The notes below the pieces were generated by a model. The model was not told the origin of the DNA. It saw only the letters and a program-made list of their open reading frames with translations, and searched no databases. A DNA stretch of 64,000 nt from JBGAPI01 sp044221335 (GTDB taxonomy: Bacteria; Pseudomonadota; Gammaproteobacteria; Xanthomonadales; Ahniellaceae), in contig JBGAPI010000014.1 of assembly GCA_044221335.1 (NCBI GenBank), positions 41,685-105,684 of the forward strand, written 5' to 3'. This document shows positions 8,840 through 18,862 of the stretch, piece after piece (the stretch's first letter is position 1; each line of letters opens with the position of its first letter). Both the position numbers and the translations under genes were made by a program.

Positions 8840-8867
8840 TTACGGGAAAGTAGCGGAATCCTATCAT
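8840..8867 (+). promoter_or_regulatory. Candidate sigma-70-type promoter upstream of rpoS
   Basis: TTACGG at 8840-8845 and TATCAT at 8862-8867 with a 16-bp spacer, about 170 bp before the rpoS start. It was found by eye only. The AT-rich patch also lies upstream of the divergent aminotransferase. Confidence 0.3.
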
Positions 8868-9037
8868 GCGGCAGTCGACGGCGTAACCCCCGGATGTTCG
8901 AGGTGGAACTGACCGCTTTCGCGCGTCATCGTCGTTACCTCCTCGGCGATACGACGATGGCGACGGACAAGCTCCGTGCGCGTGTCGGTCGCGATCACAG
9001 GGCGTAGACTCGTCATCCCATCTTCAGCTCGACCTCA

Positions 9038-9916
9038 ATGCATCGCGACCCCGAACTCGACGTAGCCGATTGGCTCTCTCCCGCGACCGTGAGCGAGTCG
9101 GCCGACGACGATGCGCGCAGTTCGACCACGTCGTACTTCAACGAGATCGGCCTGATTCCGTTGCTGACGGCCCAGCAGGAGGCCGAACTCGGCCGCCGGG
9201 TGCAGGCCGGCGAGGATCGCGCGCGGCGCGACCTGATCGAGGCCAACCTGCGACTGGTGGTGAGTGCGGCTCGCAACTACGCCAGCCGCGGACTGCCGCT
9301 GCTCGACCTGATCGCCGAGGGCAACCTCGGGCTGATCCGCGCGGTGGAGAAGTTCGATCCCGAGCGCGGCTTCCGCTTCTCGACCTACGCGATGTGGTGG
9401 ATCCGCCAGGCGATCGAGCGGGCGCTGATCCAGCAGGTCCGAACGGTGCGGTTGCCGGTGCACGTCGTGCGCGAGCTGGCCCAGGTGCTGCGCGCCGGGC
9501 GCGAGCTCGCCCTGTCCCTGGGCCGCACGCCGACGCTGGACGAGATCGCCGCGCGGGCGGGCAAGACCACCGTCGAGGTGGCCGAACTGTTCTCCTACAA
9601 CGAACGGGTGAGCTCGCTCGAGCAGCCGCTGCCCGGCGAGGAGGATCGCATCCTGCTCGATTCGATCGCCGACGAGCACGAGGAAGACCCCTTCGCGCTG
9701 CTGGCGAGCGCCAGCGACGAGAACCGTCTCGGCGACTGGCTCGACGCGTTGCCGCCGCGCCAGCGCGACGTGATCGTTCGCCGCTACGGCCTCGAAGACC
9801 ACGCCGCGCAGTCGCTGGCAGAGATCTCCGCGGAGCTCGGTGTCACCCGCGAGCGCGTGCGGCAGATCCAGCTCGAAGCGCTGGCTCGGCTCCGGAAGCT
9901 GAGCCGCAAGTCGTAG
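9038..9916 (+). CDS. rpoS: RNA polymerase sigma factor RpoS-like (group 2 sigma-70)
   Basis: A 292-residue sigma-70 protein lacking the long region 1.1 of the housekeeping factor. Region 1.2 starts at YFNEIGLIPLL, region 2 holds NLRLVVSAARNYASRG, DLIAEGNLGLIRAVEKFDP and FSTYAMWWIRQAIERA, and region 4 ends with the HTH GVTRERVRQIQ. This matches the general-stress/stationary-phase sigma factor layout, although it is short compared with enteric RpoS. nlpD, the usual upstream neighbour, is not here; the gene is divergent from the aminotransferase operon. Its stop codon TAG falls at the start of a palindromic repeat. An RpoH-type call is less likely because the RpoH box is not apparent. Confidence 0.75.
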   Translation: MHRDPELDVADWLSPATVSESADDDARSSTTSYFNEIGLIPLLTAQQEAELGRRVQAGEDRARRDLIEANLRLVVSAARNYASRGLPLLDLIAEGNLGLIRAVEKFDPERGFRFSTYAMWWIRQAIERALIQQVRTVRLPVHVVRELAQVLRAGRELALSLGRTPTLDEIAARAGKTTVEVAELFSYNERVSSLEQPLPGEEDRILLDSIADEHEEDPFALLASASDENRLGDWLDALPPRQRDVIVRRYGLEDHAAQSLAEISAELGVTRERVRQIQLEALARLRKLSRKS

Positions 9917-10033
9917 GGCGGGGCCTCCCGCCAATCCTAGCCGCCGTGGCGAATGCAGGAGGAGCGTGAGCCGCGACCGAGGCGTCTCGAACTCTCGACT
10001 CACGTCGTTCGGACATCGCGGCTCACGCCGCTC
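9913..10033. repeat. REP-like palindromes between rpoS and the tonB-like gene
   Basis: Two elements. Positions 9913-9932 are a short GTAGGGCGGG/CCCGCC palindrome that contains the rpoS TAG stop. At 9962-9976 and 10016-10033, arms GAGCGTGAGCCGCGA and its near-complement face each other around a ~40-nt centre. The second element abuts the TAG stop of the minus-strand tonB-like gene. The same GCGGCGTGAGCCGC core occurs at 22219-22270. Confidence 0.7.
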
Positions 10034-10485
10034 TACATCGGTCCGGATGGGAATGCCACCGGCACCAGCAATCGATCCGACGCCAGCCAGGCCAGGCCAT
10101 TCGGCGCGCCGTAGGTCCGGCGCGACGTGGCGCAGATCGCGAGCTGATCGAGAGTGCCATCGCCGGTGCCGCTCAGGAGCCGCACGTCGACCGGCTTGCC
10201 GTCGTAGCCGATGCGGACGTCGAGCAAGGCATGGTTGCGGAGCCGCAGGGGTCGCGGGGGCGCGTCCGCTCGCAGCGAGGCCGGCGTCGTCGCCGGGAAA
10301 TCGCAGCTCATCGCGAGTTCGGGGGCCGGGGGCTTGACCGGCTTCAGCGGTGCCACCGGCGTCGCATGGATCGGCCGCAGCAGCAGGAAGAACAGCGCCA
10401 GGTGGACGACGCCGGAGCCGATGACACCGAGCACGTGGCGGAGTCCCGGCCGTGAACCCTTGGAAGATCGAGCCGACACCGACAT
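10033..10485 (-). CDS. TonB-like energy transducer, short form
   Basis: A 150-residue protein with one N-terminal membrane anchor (about residues 18-38), a short Pro/Lys segment (PVKPPAPE) and a C-terminal domain with TonB-like strands (ALLDVRIGYDGKPVDVRLLSGTG). It would span from the inner membrane into the periplasm and couple proton-motive force to outer-membrane receptors. It lacks the long proline-rich rod of a full TonB, so reach to the outer membrane is doubtful; it may be a specialised or degenerate paralogue. It lies 111 bp downstream of the longer tonB on the same strand. Its TAG stop is part of a repeat. Confidence 0.65.
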   Translation of the reverse strand: MSVSARSSKGSRPGLRHVLGVIGSGVVHLALFFLLLRPIHATPVAPLKPVKPPAPELAMSCDFPATTPASLRADAPPRPLRLRNHALLDVRIGYDGKPVDVRLLSGTGDGTLDQLAICATSRRTYGAPNGLAWLASDRLLVPVAFPSGPM

Positions 10486-10506
10486 GCCACTCTCCCGTCC
10501 GACATC

Positions 10507-10536
10507 GAGGCCGCGGCACCGAAGCGCCGCGGCCTC
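10507..10536. other. Strong hairpin between the two tonB-type genes
   Basis: Perfect 11-bp arms (GAGGCCGCGGC at 10507-10517 and its complement at 10526-10536) with an 8-nt loop. On the minus strand it lies after tonB and before the short tonB-like gene. There is no T-tract, so it could be an attenuating or mRNA-stabilising hairpin rather than a full terminator. Confidence 0.5.
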
Positions 10537-10596
10537 ATTCTAGCGTGCTGGATCGCGTCCCAATCGCTGTTCAATGGGGATGGAGCGCGCAGCACT

Positions 10597-11259
10597 TCAG
10601 CCCTGGTCGAGCTGGAACACGATCGGCACCACGGCCCAGGCCATCACCTTCTCGCCGTTGCGGATCGCCGCGGTGAAGACCCAGTCCTTGGCCTGGCGCT
10701 TGGCTTCGTTGTCGAGGCGGGGCTCGCCGCTGGATTTCTCGATCAGGATCTCGACAGGCTTGCCGTCGGTGCCGACCAGGATCCGCAACTCCACCCGGCC
10801 CGCCAGATTGCGGATCTTCGCGTTGTAGGCGAGGCGACCGCGGATGATCGACAGCTCGCCGGACTTCGCGGTGACCGGGCCGGTGTCGTGGGATTCAACA
10901 GGAATCACCGTTTGTGGGGTCACCGGGCCCTCGTCGATCTTGTCCACGTGCTCGACCATGTCGTTCGGTTCCAGCGGCTGCGGCGGCGGAGGCGTGTTCG
11001 GCCGCGGCGGAGGCGGCGTGTGCTTGACCGGGACCGTCGGCGGGTTCGGGATCGGCGGCAGGGGCGGCGGCGGCGGGGGTGGCGTGTAGATGGTGACCGA
11101 CACTTTCGTCGTTTCGGTCGCGGCTGCCGCTTCGTGCGTCACCGGGGCCATCAGGAACGCGAACAGCGCCGCGTGCACGGCCATCGCGCCGGAGTATGCA
11201 AGGATCCGGCGCACGCTCACGCGGTCGTCCGGAGTGGTCGTCTCATACGGGCCTTTCAT
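10597..11259 (-). CDS. tonB: Energy transducer TonB
   Basis: A 220-residue protein: cytoplasmic N-terminus, one membrane segment (about residues 22-42), a long periplasmic Pro-rich region (about 55-105 with runs of Pro and PPPRPNTPP), and a C-terminal TonB domain (about 135-220, with GRVELRILVGTDGKPVEI). It would link ExbBD to TonB-dependent receptors such as the one at 28380-30482. I chose the ATG at 11257-11259, which has a GGGGAAG ribosome site; the longer open frame would add a non-homologous extension. No exbB or exbD is beside it. Confidence 0.85.
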   Translation of the reverse strand: MKGPYETTTPDDRVSVRRILAYSGAMAVHAALFAFLMAPVTHEAAAATETTKVSVTIYTPPPPPPPLPPIPNPPTVPVKHTPPPPRPNTPPPPQPLEPNDMVEHVDKIDEGPVTPQTVIPVESHDTGPVTAKSGELSIIRGRLAYNAKIRNLAGRVELRILVGTDGKPVEILIEKSSGEPRLDNEAKRQAKDWVFTAAIRNGEKVMAWAVVPIVFQLDQG

Positions 11260-11424
11260 GGCACTTCCCCTCGTTGGCGGGATCGACCGGCGCGAGCCGG
11301 GCAAGGTGGCCGCGCGATCGTCGAGGGGGTGAGGCTGGGGGAAACCGGGATCTCGACGATCGCGCGTCGAGGCCACTTTCGGATAACGGATTCGCGATTG
11401 CGCCGGTCGCCCGGTGGCCCGCGA

Positions 11425-11805
11425 CTAGGTCTGGGGCGCGATCAGGAATCCGACCGCGACGCGGCGGTTCTCGCCGGCGAGCACGGTATAGGTCCGCGCA
11501 GCGGCGGGGTTGTCCATCACCTCGAGACCCACGTTCCGCTTGAGGCAATGCGCCCGCACCGCCGCGGGGGGCATCCGCCAGCGCGGCCCGCAGCCGAGCA
11601 GGATCAGTTCCGGCCGATGAGCGAAGATCAGCTCCAGGTGGTCGACGGTGACCTCCTCGGGACGGAGGGGCGGCCAGTCCTCCAGCACCCGGTCGGGGAA
11701 CAGCACGAAACTCTTGTTGATCTTTCGTTCAGCCACGACCACCCCGTCGGGGTCGACGCGGGTGGGAAACAGCGCACCCTCGGCGCGGTGCCAGAACAGT
11801 TGCAT
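11425..11805 (-). CDS. Mth938-like (DUF498/NDUFAF3-type) domain protein
   Basis: A 125-residue single-domain protein of the Mth938 fold. Marks are INKSFVLFPDRVLEDWP and LILLGCGPRWRMP, then the C-terminal GVEVMD-like segment, here GLEVMDNPAAARTYTVLAGE. Bacterial members are uncharacterised; the human homologue NDUFAF3 assists complex I assembly. I start at the ATG at 11803-11805, which gives the family-like N-terminus. It follows yhbY by 10 bp on the same strand and is likely co-transcribed with it. Confidence 0.78.
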   Translation of the reverse strand: MQLFWHRAEGALFPTRVDPDGVVVAERKINKSFVLFPDRVLEDWPPLRPEEVTVDHLELIFAHRPELILLGCGPRWRMPPAAVRAHCLKRNVGLEVMDNPAAARTYTVLAGENRRVAVGFLIAPQT

Positions 11806-11815
11806 CGGAGCTGCG

Positions 11816-12112
11816 CTAGCGGGGGAGTTCGATCTTCGGCTCGTCGGCATTGCGCCGGAACAGCACCACCATGTTGCCGATGGTCTGGATGGACTCGGCC
11901 TCGACGTCGCCGGCGAGCTGGGCCGCGATCGCCTTGCGTTCCTCGCGGTCCTCCGCGGCGATCTTCACCTTCACCAGTTCGTGGTGGGCGAGGGCGCCGT
12001 CAAGTTCGGTTCGGACGGCCGGGGTATAGCCCTTGCCGCCGATCAGGACGACGGGCTTGAGACCATGGGCGAGGCCGCGCAGATAGCGGCGCTGGGAATT
12101 GGAAAGACTCAT
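11816..12112 (-). CDS. yhbY: Ribosome-associated CRM-domain RNA-binding protein YhbY
   Basis: A 98-residue protein consisting of one CRM domain, the normal length for YhbY. The GxxG-type loop is seen in VVLIGGKGYTPAV, and the helix HELVKVKI and ending IGNMVVLFRR match the family. It binds pre-50S ribosomal particles. It is divergent from rlmE-ftsH across an 87-bp gap, the same arrangement as in E. coli, which supports both assignments. Confidence 0.92.
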   Translation of the reverse strand: MSLSNSQRRYLRGLAHGLKPVVLIGGKGYTPAVRTELDGALAHHELVKVKIAAEDREERKAIAAQLAGDVEAESIQTIGNMVVLFRRNADEPKIELPR

Positions 12113-12199
12113 CGGGAAATCCGTTCAAAGCAAACGGTGCAGGGTATCATGGGGCGTTGCGGCGGCCGCGGACGGCCGCGCGAGAACCGCTTCGAACCG

Positions 12200-12849
12200 A
12201 TGGCCCGATCCGCCTCTTCCCACCGCTGGCTGCGCGAACACTTCTCCGACCCGTTCGTGAAGAAGGCCCAGGCCGAGGGCATGCGCTCGCGGGCCGCCTA
12301 CAAGCTGGAGGAGCTGATCGAGCGTGACCGCCTGATCAAGCCCGGCATGAGCGTGGTCGATCTCGGCGCGGCTCCGGGAGGCTGGTCCCAGGTCGTCGCG
12401 CAGCGGCTGGCCGGCAACGGCCGTATCGTCGCGCTCGACATCCTCGACATGCCCTCGCTGGGGGGAGTCACCTTCCTGAAGGGCGACTTCCGCGAGCAGT
12501 CCGTGGTGGACATGCTCGAACGCGAACTGGCGGGGGCCAAGATCGACCTTGTCCTTTCCGACATGGCCCCCAACATGACCGGCGTTCAGAGCGTCGACCG
12601 GGCGCGGGCGCTGGAGCTTTCGGAACTGGCGACCGAGTTCGCCGCGAAGCACCTGCGGCCGGGCGGCGCGTTCCTGGTCAAATTGTTCCAAGGCCCCGGT
12701 TTTGACGATTACTTGAAGCACTTACGGCGACACTACGAGAAACTGACGATGCGCAAGCCGAAGGCCTCGCGCGCGCGCAGCCCGGAAGTCTATGCACTGG
12801 CGACCGGCTTCGGCCGGAACGCGAAAACCACCAAGGATCAGAGCAGCAA

Positions 12850-12853
<4 letters not shown>
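12200..12853 (+). CDS. rlmE: 23S rRNA 2'-O-methyltransferase RlmE (FtsJ/RrmJ)
   Basis: A 217-residue SAM-dependent methyltransferase that modifies U2552 in the A-loop of 23S rRNA. The FtsJ hallmarks are present: RSRAAYKL at about residues 30-37, the SAM loop DLGAAPGGWSQ, VLSDMAPNMTG, and FLVKLFQG with the catalytic lysine. The ATG at 12200 gives the standard length; an in-frame ATG further upstream is possible but would add a low-quality extension. The stop overlaps the ftsH start by 4 nt (ATGA). The C-terminal ~20 residues are Lys/Ser-rich. Confidence 0.93.
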
Positions 12854-14751
<1,898 letters not shown>

Positions 14752-14776
14752 CGATCGGCCGTTCCGGAGGCACCAT

Positions 14777-14800
14777 GAGGGCTCGCTTCGGCGGGCCCTC
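14777..14800 (+). terminator. Hairpin with UUCG tetraloop after ftsH
   Basis: Ten-bp arms (14777-14786 and 14791-14800, one G-U pair) close a TTCG tetraloop. It lies 25 bp after the ftsH stop and before the next gene. The following bases (TTCGTAG) are only weakly T-rich, so termination may be partial. Confidence 0.55.
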
Positions 14801-14832
14801 TTCGTAGTCGCGTCCACCCGGGAGAGACGACG

Positions 14833-15450
14833 GTGCTACCCGAGAAGCTGAAGCAGGACCTGCTGTCGCATGCCGAGACGTTCCGGTGCTCGCGGATCCA
14901 CGACCGATCGCAGACGAAGCTCGTCGCGTTCCGGCATGAAATAACCGCGGCAGCCGGGCTTGCAGGCGTCCCCGAGATTGGGCGCATGAAGGAGTTCTAT
15001 CGGAACTTCGGCAGCATCACTTTCTACCGCGACGAGGTGTCGGGAGACTCGGCGCGCTACATCGCCCCGGTATCGGAGTGGCAGGCATTGCGCGACGCCT
15101 TCGACGCCTGGGTCGAGGTCCTGACCGACGACGAGGCGAACGATGCCATCCCGGGCGGCCTGCGGACCTGCATCGTCGTCGGCGAAGAACCGCATTCGGG
15201 CAACTACATCCTCGTTCCGACGCAAGGCAGCGCCGCGGGCGCCGTGTATCACTTCGATCACGACGGCTTCGAGTTTCGGCGCTTCGCCGACGACCTGTTC
15301 CAGTATTGCGAGGACCTGCTGGACCTGGATGATCGCGGGCTCACGTACATCGCCACGCACATGCGCTTCATCGAGGGCGACGCGATGGTCCAGTGGTGGA
15401 TCGAGGAACTGAACGACAATCGTGGAAACATCGCCCGAACCGCGGCCTAG
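14833..15450 (+). CDS. SMI1/KNR4 (SUKH) family-like protein
   Basis: A 205-residue soluble protein. The segment GVPEIGRMKEFYRNFGSITFYRD (starting near residue 45) and the later acidic patch FRRFADDLFQYCEDLL resemble SUKH/SMI1-KNR4 domains. Many bacterial SUKH proteins are immunity proteins against contact-dependent toxins; others are of unknown function. No toxin gene is adjacent. It sits between ftsH and folP, which are neighbours in many gammaproteobacteria, so it looks inserted. The start is a GTG at 14833; an ATG alternative would cut into the conserved part. Confidence 0.55.
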   Translation: MLPEKLKQDLLSHAETFRCSRIHDRSQTKLVAFRHEITAAAGLAGVPEIGRMKEFYRNFGSITFYRDEVSGDSARYIAPVSEWQALRDAFDAWVEVLTDDEANDAIPGGLRTCIVVGEEPHSGNYILVPTQGSAAGAVYHFDHDGFEFRRFADDLFQYCEDLLDLDDRGLTYIATHMRFIEGDAMVQWWIEELNDNRGNIARTAA

Positions 15451-15561
15451 GTCGGCGTCGCGCGGCGCGGGAGGACAAGGGAGGCCCGGGTCCGGAATCC
15501 CGGGCTCGGAAATGGGCCTGCTACCGTCGCGGTTCCGCTCAGCATCTCCGGATTGGATTTC

Positions 15562-16467
15562 ATGTTCGACCTCGACCCCGGCATCCGCGCGATCGAACTG
15601 GGCCGCTCCCGGCTCGTCCTGGATCGGCCGCGCATCATGGCGATCCTCAATCTCACCCCCGATTCCTTCTCCGACGGCGGCCGTCATGCGGACGCCAACG
15701 CTGCGATCGACGCCGCACTGAGGATGGTGGAGGAGGGCGCCGACCTGATCGACGTCGGCGGCGAGTCGACGCGGCCCGGAGCGGCGGAAGTCGGGGAGTT
15801 GCAGGAACTCGATCGCGTGATTCCGGTGATCGAGGGCCTGCGCGCACGCAGCGAGGTCGCGATCTCCATCGACACGTCGAAACCCGCGGTGATGCGCGCC
15901 GCTGTCGCCGCCGGTGCCGGGCTCATCAACGATGTGCGTGCGCTGCGCGCCGGAGACGCGCTCGAGGCCGCAGCGGCGAGCGGCGCGGCGGTGTGCCTGA
16001 TGCACATGCAGGGAACGCCGGCCGACATGCAGGCCGCGCCGCACTACGACGACGTGGTCGCCGACGTGCATCGCTTCCTCGCGGAGCGGATCTTCGCCTG
16101 CGAGATGTCCGGCATCGCGAAGAAGAAGCTGCTGGTCGATCCGGGGTTCGGCTTCGGCAAGACCCTCGACCACAATCTCGCGCTGTTGAAGCGCCTCGAG
16201 AAATTCAAGGATCTCGGCCTGCCCCTCGTCGCGGGCCTGAGTCGCAAGGGCATGCTCGGCGCGATCACCGGTCGCGAGGTCGGCGACCGCCTCGCCGGTT
16301 CGGTCGCCGCGGCGCTGCTTGCGGTCGACCGCGGGGCGGACATCGTGCGGGTGCACGACGTGGCGGCGACGCGGGATGCGTTGGCGGTGTGGATGGCGGC
16401 GCGGGTGTCGCGCGCTCCGGTCAAGGCGGCGGGCAAGCCTGTGATCTCGTGGCCGGATGATGACTGA
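15562..16467 (+). CDS. folP: Dihydropteroate synthase FolP
   Basis: A 301-residue TIM-barrel enzyme that joins p-aminobenzoate to 6-hydroxymethyl-7,8-dihydropterin diphosphate in folate synthesis; it is the sulfonamide target. Both family signatures are visible: ILNLTPDSFSDGG near residue 30, and DLIDVGGESTRPGA near 61-74. LINDVRAL, DPGFGFGKT and GLSRKGMLG follow. I start at the ATG at 15562; a TTG three codons upstream is the alternative. glmM, often next to folP, is instead at 43109. A ~25-residue C-terminal tail is beyond the usual domain. Confidence 0.94.
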   Translation: MFDLDPGIRAIELGRSRLVLDRPRIMAILNLTPDSFSDGGRHADANAAIDAALRMVEEGADLIDVGGESTRPGAAEVGELQELDRVIPVIEGLRARSEVAISIDTSKPAVMRAAVAAGAGLINDVRALRAGDALEAAAASGAAVCLMHMQGTPADMQAAPHYDDVVADVHRFLAERIFACEMSGIAKKKLLVDPGFGFGKTLDHNLALLKRLEKFKDLGLPLVAGLSRKGMLGAITGREVGDRLAGSVAAALLAVDRGADIVRVHDVAATRDALAVWMAARVSRAPVKAAGKPVISWPDDD

Positions 16468-16926
16468 GGGATGGGGCTGCGGGCTGAGGGCTGAGACTTG
16501 CGCGTTCGGTTCTTGGGCTTTGGCCTTCGCTTCGCTGGAACTCACGGCTCGTGGCTCCGGGCTTCGGGTGCTCAGGGCCCCGGGGGGAGGCAGTGTTCCC
16601 TCATTGACCGTCTTTGCGAGGAGGAGCGCGGCGACGACGAAGCAACCCAGCGCCTTTGCTTTGGCTCGGGTGCGACGAAGAGCACAGGCGCTGGATTGCT
16701 TCGCTGCGCTCGCAATGACGGGATTTCGCGTTTCCGGGCACCAAGCCCTTTTGCGTCGAACGAAGCCGCAGCGCATCGACCATCCAATCACCGCAAGGTT
16801 TCGGCCCCCAGGCCCCAGCCCCACGATCTGAGGCAGACCTGAGGCATTCAAACACCCGCCCTGACCACCCCCGCGCCAACCCGCTAGAATTGCCGACCTT
16901 TTTTCGCCTCCGACCCCGGGTGCCCC
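16468..16926. repeat. Intergenic region with a ~112-bp inverted-repeat element
   Basis: No gene is supported here. Positions about 16610-16721 form an imperfect inverted repeat. The left end has TTTGCGAGGAGGAGCGCGG and the right end GCTGCGCTCGCAATGACGG, with GCGCCTTTGCT and AGGCGCTGGATTGCTTCG facing each other. A related element with the same GCGCCTTTGCT core is at 40481-40591. These resemble the 'CATTGCGAGCGAAGCGAAGCAATC' class of intergenic palindromes scattered in many proteobacterial genomes. The flanks are rich in GGGCTGAGGG/GGCCCC words. Confidence 0.65.
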
Positions 16927-18096
16927 ATGGCCGCCAGCCTCAATCCGTCCGACCTGTACGACATCCGCTCCATGCTCAGCGAAGAGGAGCGCATGGTGCA
17001 GGACACCGTGGCCCGCTTCACCGACGAGAAGGTCCTGCCGATCATCGGCGACTGCTTCGACGAGGGGCGGTTTCCGAAGGAATTGATCCCGGAGATGGCC
17101 GAGCTCGGCCTGCTCGGCTCGTCGCTGCCGACCGAATACGGCTGCGCCGGCATGAGCGGCGTCAGCTATGGCCTGGTCTGCCAGGAACTCGAGCGCGGCG
17201 ATTCCGGCATCCGCAGCTTCGCGTCGGTGCAGTCGTCGCTGTGCATGTACCCGATCTATGCCTACGGCACCGAAGAGCAGCGTCGCGAATGGCTGCCGCG
17301 GATGGCGGCGGGCGAGGTCATCGGCTGCTTCGGCCTGACCGAGCCGCACGGCGGCTCGGATCCCGCCAACATGAAGACCCATGCCAAGCCCGATGGCGGC
17401 GACTGGGTCATCAACGGCGCCAAGATGTGGATCACCAACGGCAATCTCGCGAACATCGCGATCGTCTGGGCGCAGACCCCGGACGGCATCCAGGGCTTCA
17501 TCGTGCCGACCGACACCCCGGGCTTCACCGCCCACGAGGTCAAGCACAAGATGTCGCTGCGCGCGTCGGTGACCTCGGGCCTGTTCTTCGACAACGTCCG
17601 CGTCCCGGAGCGCAACCGACTGCCGAACGTGCGCGGTCTGAAGGGCCCGCTGGGCTGCCTCACCCAGGCCCGCTACGGCATCACCTGGGGTCCGATCGGC
17701 GCTGCGATCGCGTGCTTCCGCGAGGCCACCGAGTACGCCAAGACCCGCGTGCTGTTCAACCGCCCGATCGCCGCGACCCAGGCCGTGCAGCTGAAGCTCG
17801 CGGACATGGCCCGCCGGATCACGATGGCGCAGCTGCTGTCGCTGCAGCTCGGCCGCCTGAAGGACGCCGGCCGGATGCAGCCGACCCAGGTGTCGCTGGC
17901 GAAGTGGAACAACTGCCGGATGGCGATCGACATCGCCCGCGAGTCGCGCGACATCCTGGGCGGCGCCGGCATCACCACCGAGTACTGCCCGATCCGCCAC
18001 GCGTTGAACCTGGAATCGGTCATCACCTACGAGGGCACCGAGACGGTGCACCAGCTGGTGGTCGGCCGCGAGGTGACGGGCATCAACGCGTTCTGA
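16927..18096 (+). CDS. gcdH: Glutaryl-CoA dehydrogenase (acyl-CoA dehydrogenase family)
   Basis: A 389-residue FAD enzyme that oxidatively decarboxylates glutaryl-CoA to crotonyl-CoA, the last specific step of lysine/tryptophan/2-oxoadipate breakdown. Marks are CFGLTEPHGGSDP for FAD/substrate binding, WITNG, the Arg in MSLRAS, and the catalytic Glu369 in TYEGTETV. The LTEPHGGSDP and C-terminal TYEGTETVHQLVVGR forms are typical of GcdH rather than medium- or short-chain enzymes. It is followed by a GST-like gene and a fused E1 2-oxoacid dehydrogenase. Confidence 0.88.
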   Translation: MAASLNPSDLYDIRSMLSEEERMVQDTVARFTDEKVLPIIGDCFDEGRFPKELIPEMAELGLLGSSLPTEYGCAGMSGVSYGLVCQELERGDSGIRSFASVQSSLCMYPIYAYGTEEQRREWLPRMAAGEVIGCFGLTEPHGGSDPANMKTHAKPDGGDWVINGAKMWITNGNLANIAIVWAQTPDGIQGFIVPTDTPGFTAHEVKHKMSLRASVTSGLFFDNVRVPERNRLPNVRGLKGPLGCLTQARYGITWGPIGAAIACFREATEYAKTRVLFNRPIAATQAVQLKLADMARRITMAQLLSLQLGRLKDAGRMQPTQVSLAKWNNCRMAIDIARESRDILGGAGITTEYCPIRHALNLESVITYEGTETVHQLVVGREVTGINAF

Positions 18097-18102
18097 GTCG
18101 AC

Positions 18103-18165
18103 GTAGGGCGGGCACTGCCCGCCACCGCGTCGCGCTTCGCCATGGCGGCCAGTGGCCGCCCTACG
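18103..18165. repeat. Paired palindromic repeat (GTAGGGCGG ... CCGCCCTAC)
   Basis: A 63-bp element bounded by GTAGGGCGG (18103) and its exact complement CCGCCCTAC (18157-18165). Nested within are GGGCACTGCCC and GGCCAGTGGCC palindromes. It lies 6 bp after the gcdH stop. Single copies of the left half are at 42409 and 58747, a reverse copy is at 5267, and a shortened one is at 9913. Confidence 0.75.
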
Positions 18166-18196
18166 GCCTGCCCACGGCCCTGATCGACCCGGAGCG

Positions 18197-18808
18197 ATGC
18201 ACCCGATGTATACCGTCCACGGCATGAAGATCAGCGGCAACTGCTACAAGGTGCAGCTGCTGCTCGAGCAACTCGGCCAGGCCTACCGCTGGATCGAGGT
18301 CGATTCGGCCCACGGCGGCACCCGCACCGCCGACTTCCTCGACAAGAATCCGAACGGCAAGGTGCCGATCCTCGAGGTCGCCCCGGGCAAGGTGCTGCCG
18401 GAGTCGAATGCGATCCTGTGCTACCTCGCCGAGGGCTCGTCGTTCCTGCCGGCCGACCGCTGGCAGCGCGCCCAGGCCCTGCAGTGGATGTTCTTCGAGC
18501 AGTACAGCCACGAGCCCTACATCGCGGTGGCGCGCTTCATCCGGCTGATCCTGCCACGCGACCATCCGCGCAATGCCGAGCTGCCTCGGCTGCACGAGCG
18601 CGGCTACCAGGCGCTGGACGTGATGGAGAAGCATCTGGCGCGGCGCGACTGGTTCGTCGATTCCGGCTACTCGGTCGCCGACATCGCGCTGTTCGCCTAC
18701 ACCCACGCCGCGGCCGACGGCGGCTTCGACCTGTCGCGCTATCCGGCGATCAACCGCTGGCTCGCGCGCGTCCGCGCCACGCCGAAATTCGTAGCGCTAG
18801 GTTCCTGA
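18197..18808 (+). CDS. Glutathione S-transferase family protein
   Basis: About 203 residues with the two-domain GST layout. The thioredoxin-fold N-terminus contains NPNGKVPILE with the cis-Pro, and PESNAILCYLAEG with the Glu-Ser that contacts glutathione. The all-helical C-terminus has SVADIALFAYTHAA as the N-capping box. It probably conjugates or handles electrophiles, for example unsaturated CoA-derived products, but the substrate is unknown. The start is either ATG 18197 or ATG 18206; a GGAG sits at 18191-18194. Confidence 0.88.
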   Translation: MHPMYTVHGMKISGNCYKVQLLLEQLGQAYRWIEVDSAHGGTRTADFLDKNPNGKVPILEVAPGKVLPESNAILCYLAEGSSFLPADRWQRAQALQWMFFEQYSHEPYIAVARFIRLILPRDHPRNAELPRLHERGYQALDVMEKHLARRDWFVDSGYSVADIALFAYTHAAADGGFDLSRYPAINRWLARVRATPKFVALGS

Positions 18809-18862
18809 TTTCCTCGAGCGCGGCCCAAGCGCCGCCCCCTCCGATCCGCAGCACGGTCCCCC

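Noticed and set aside
16468..16926. CRISPR-like or tandem repeat array
   Set aside because: The repetition is an inverted repeat with one copy here, not spaced direct repeats.
14836..18240. A 1134-codon open frame on the minus strand
   Set aside because: It runs antisense through the SUKH, folP and gcdH genes and their intergenic repeats; low stop density comes from high GC. The composition is His/Arg/Gly-rich with no domain, while the plus-strand genes have clear motifs.
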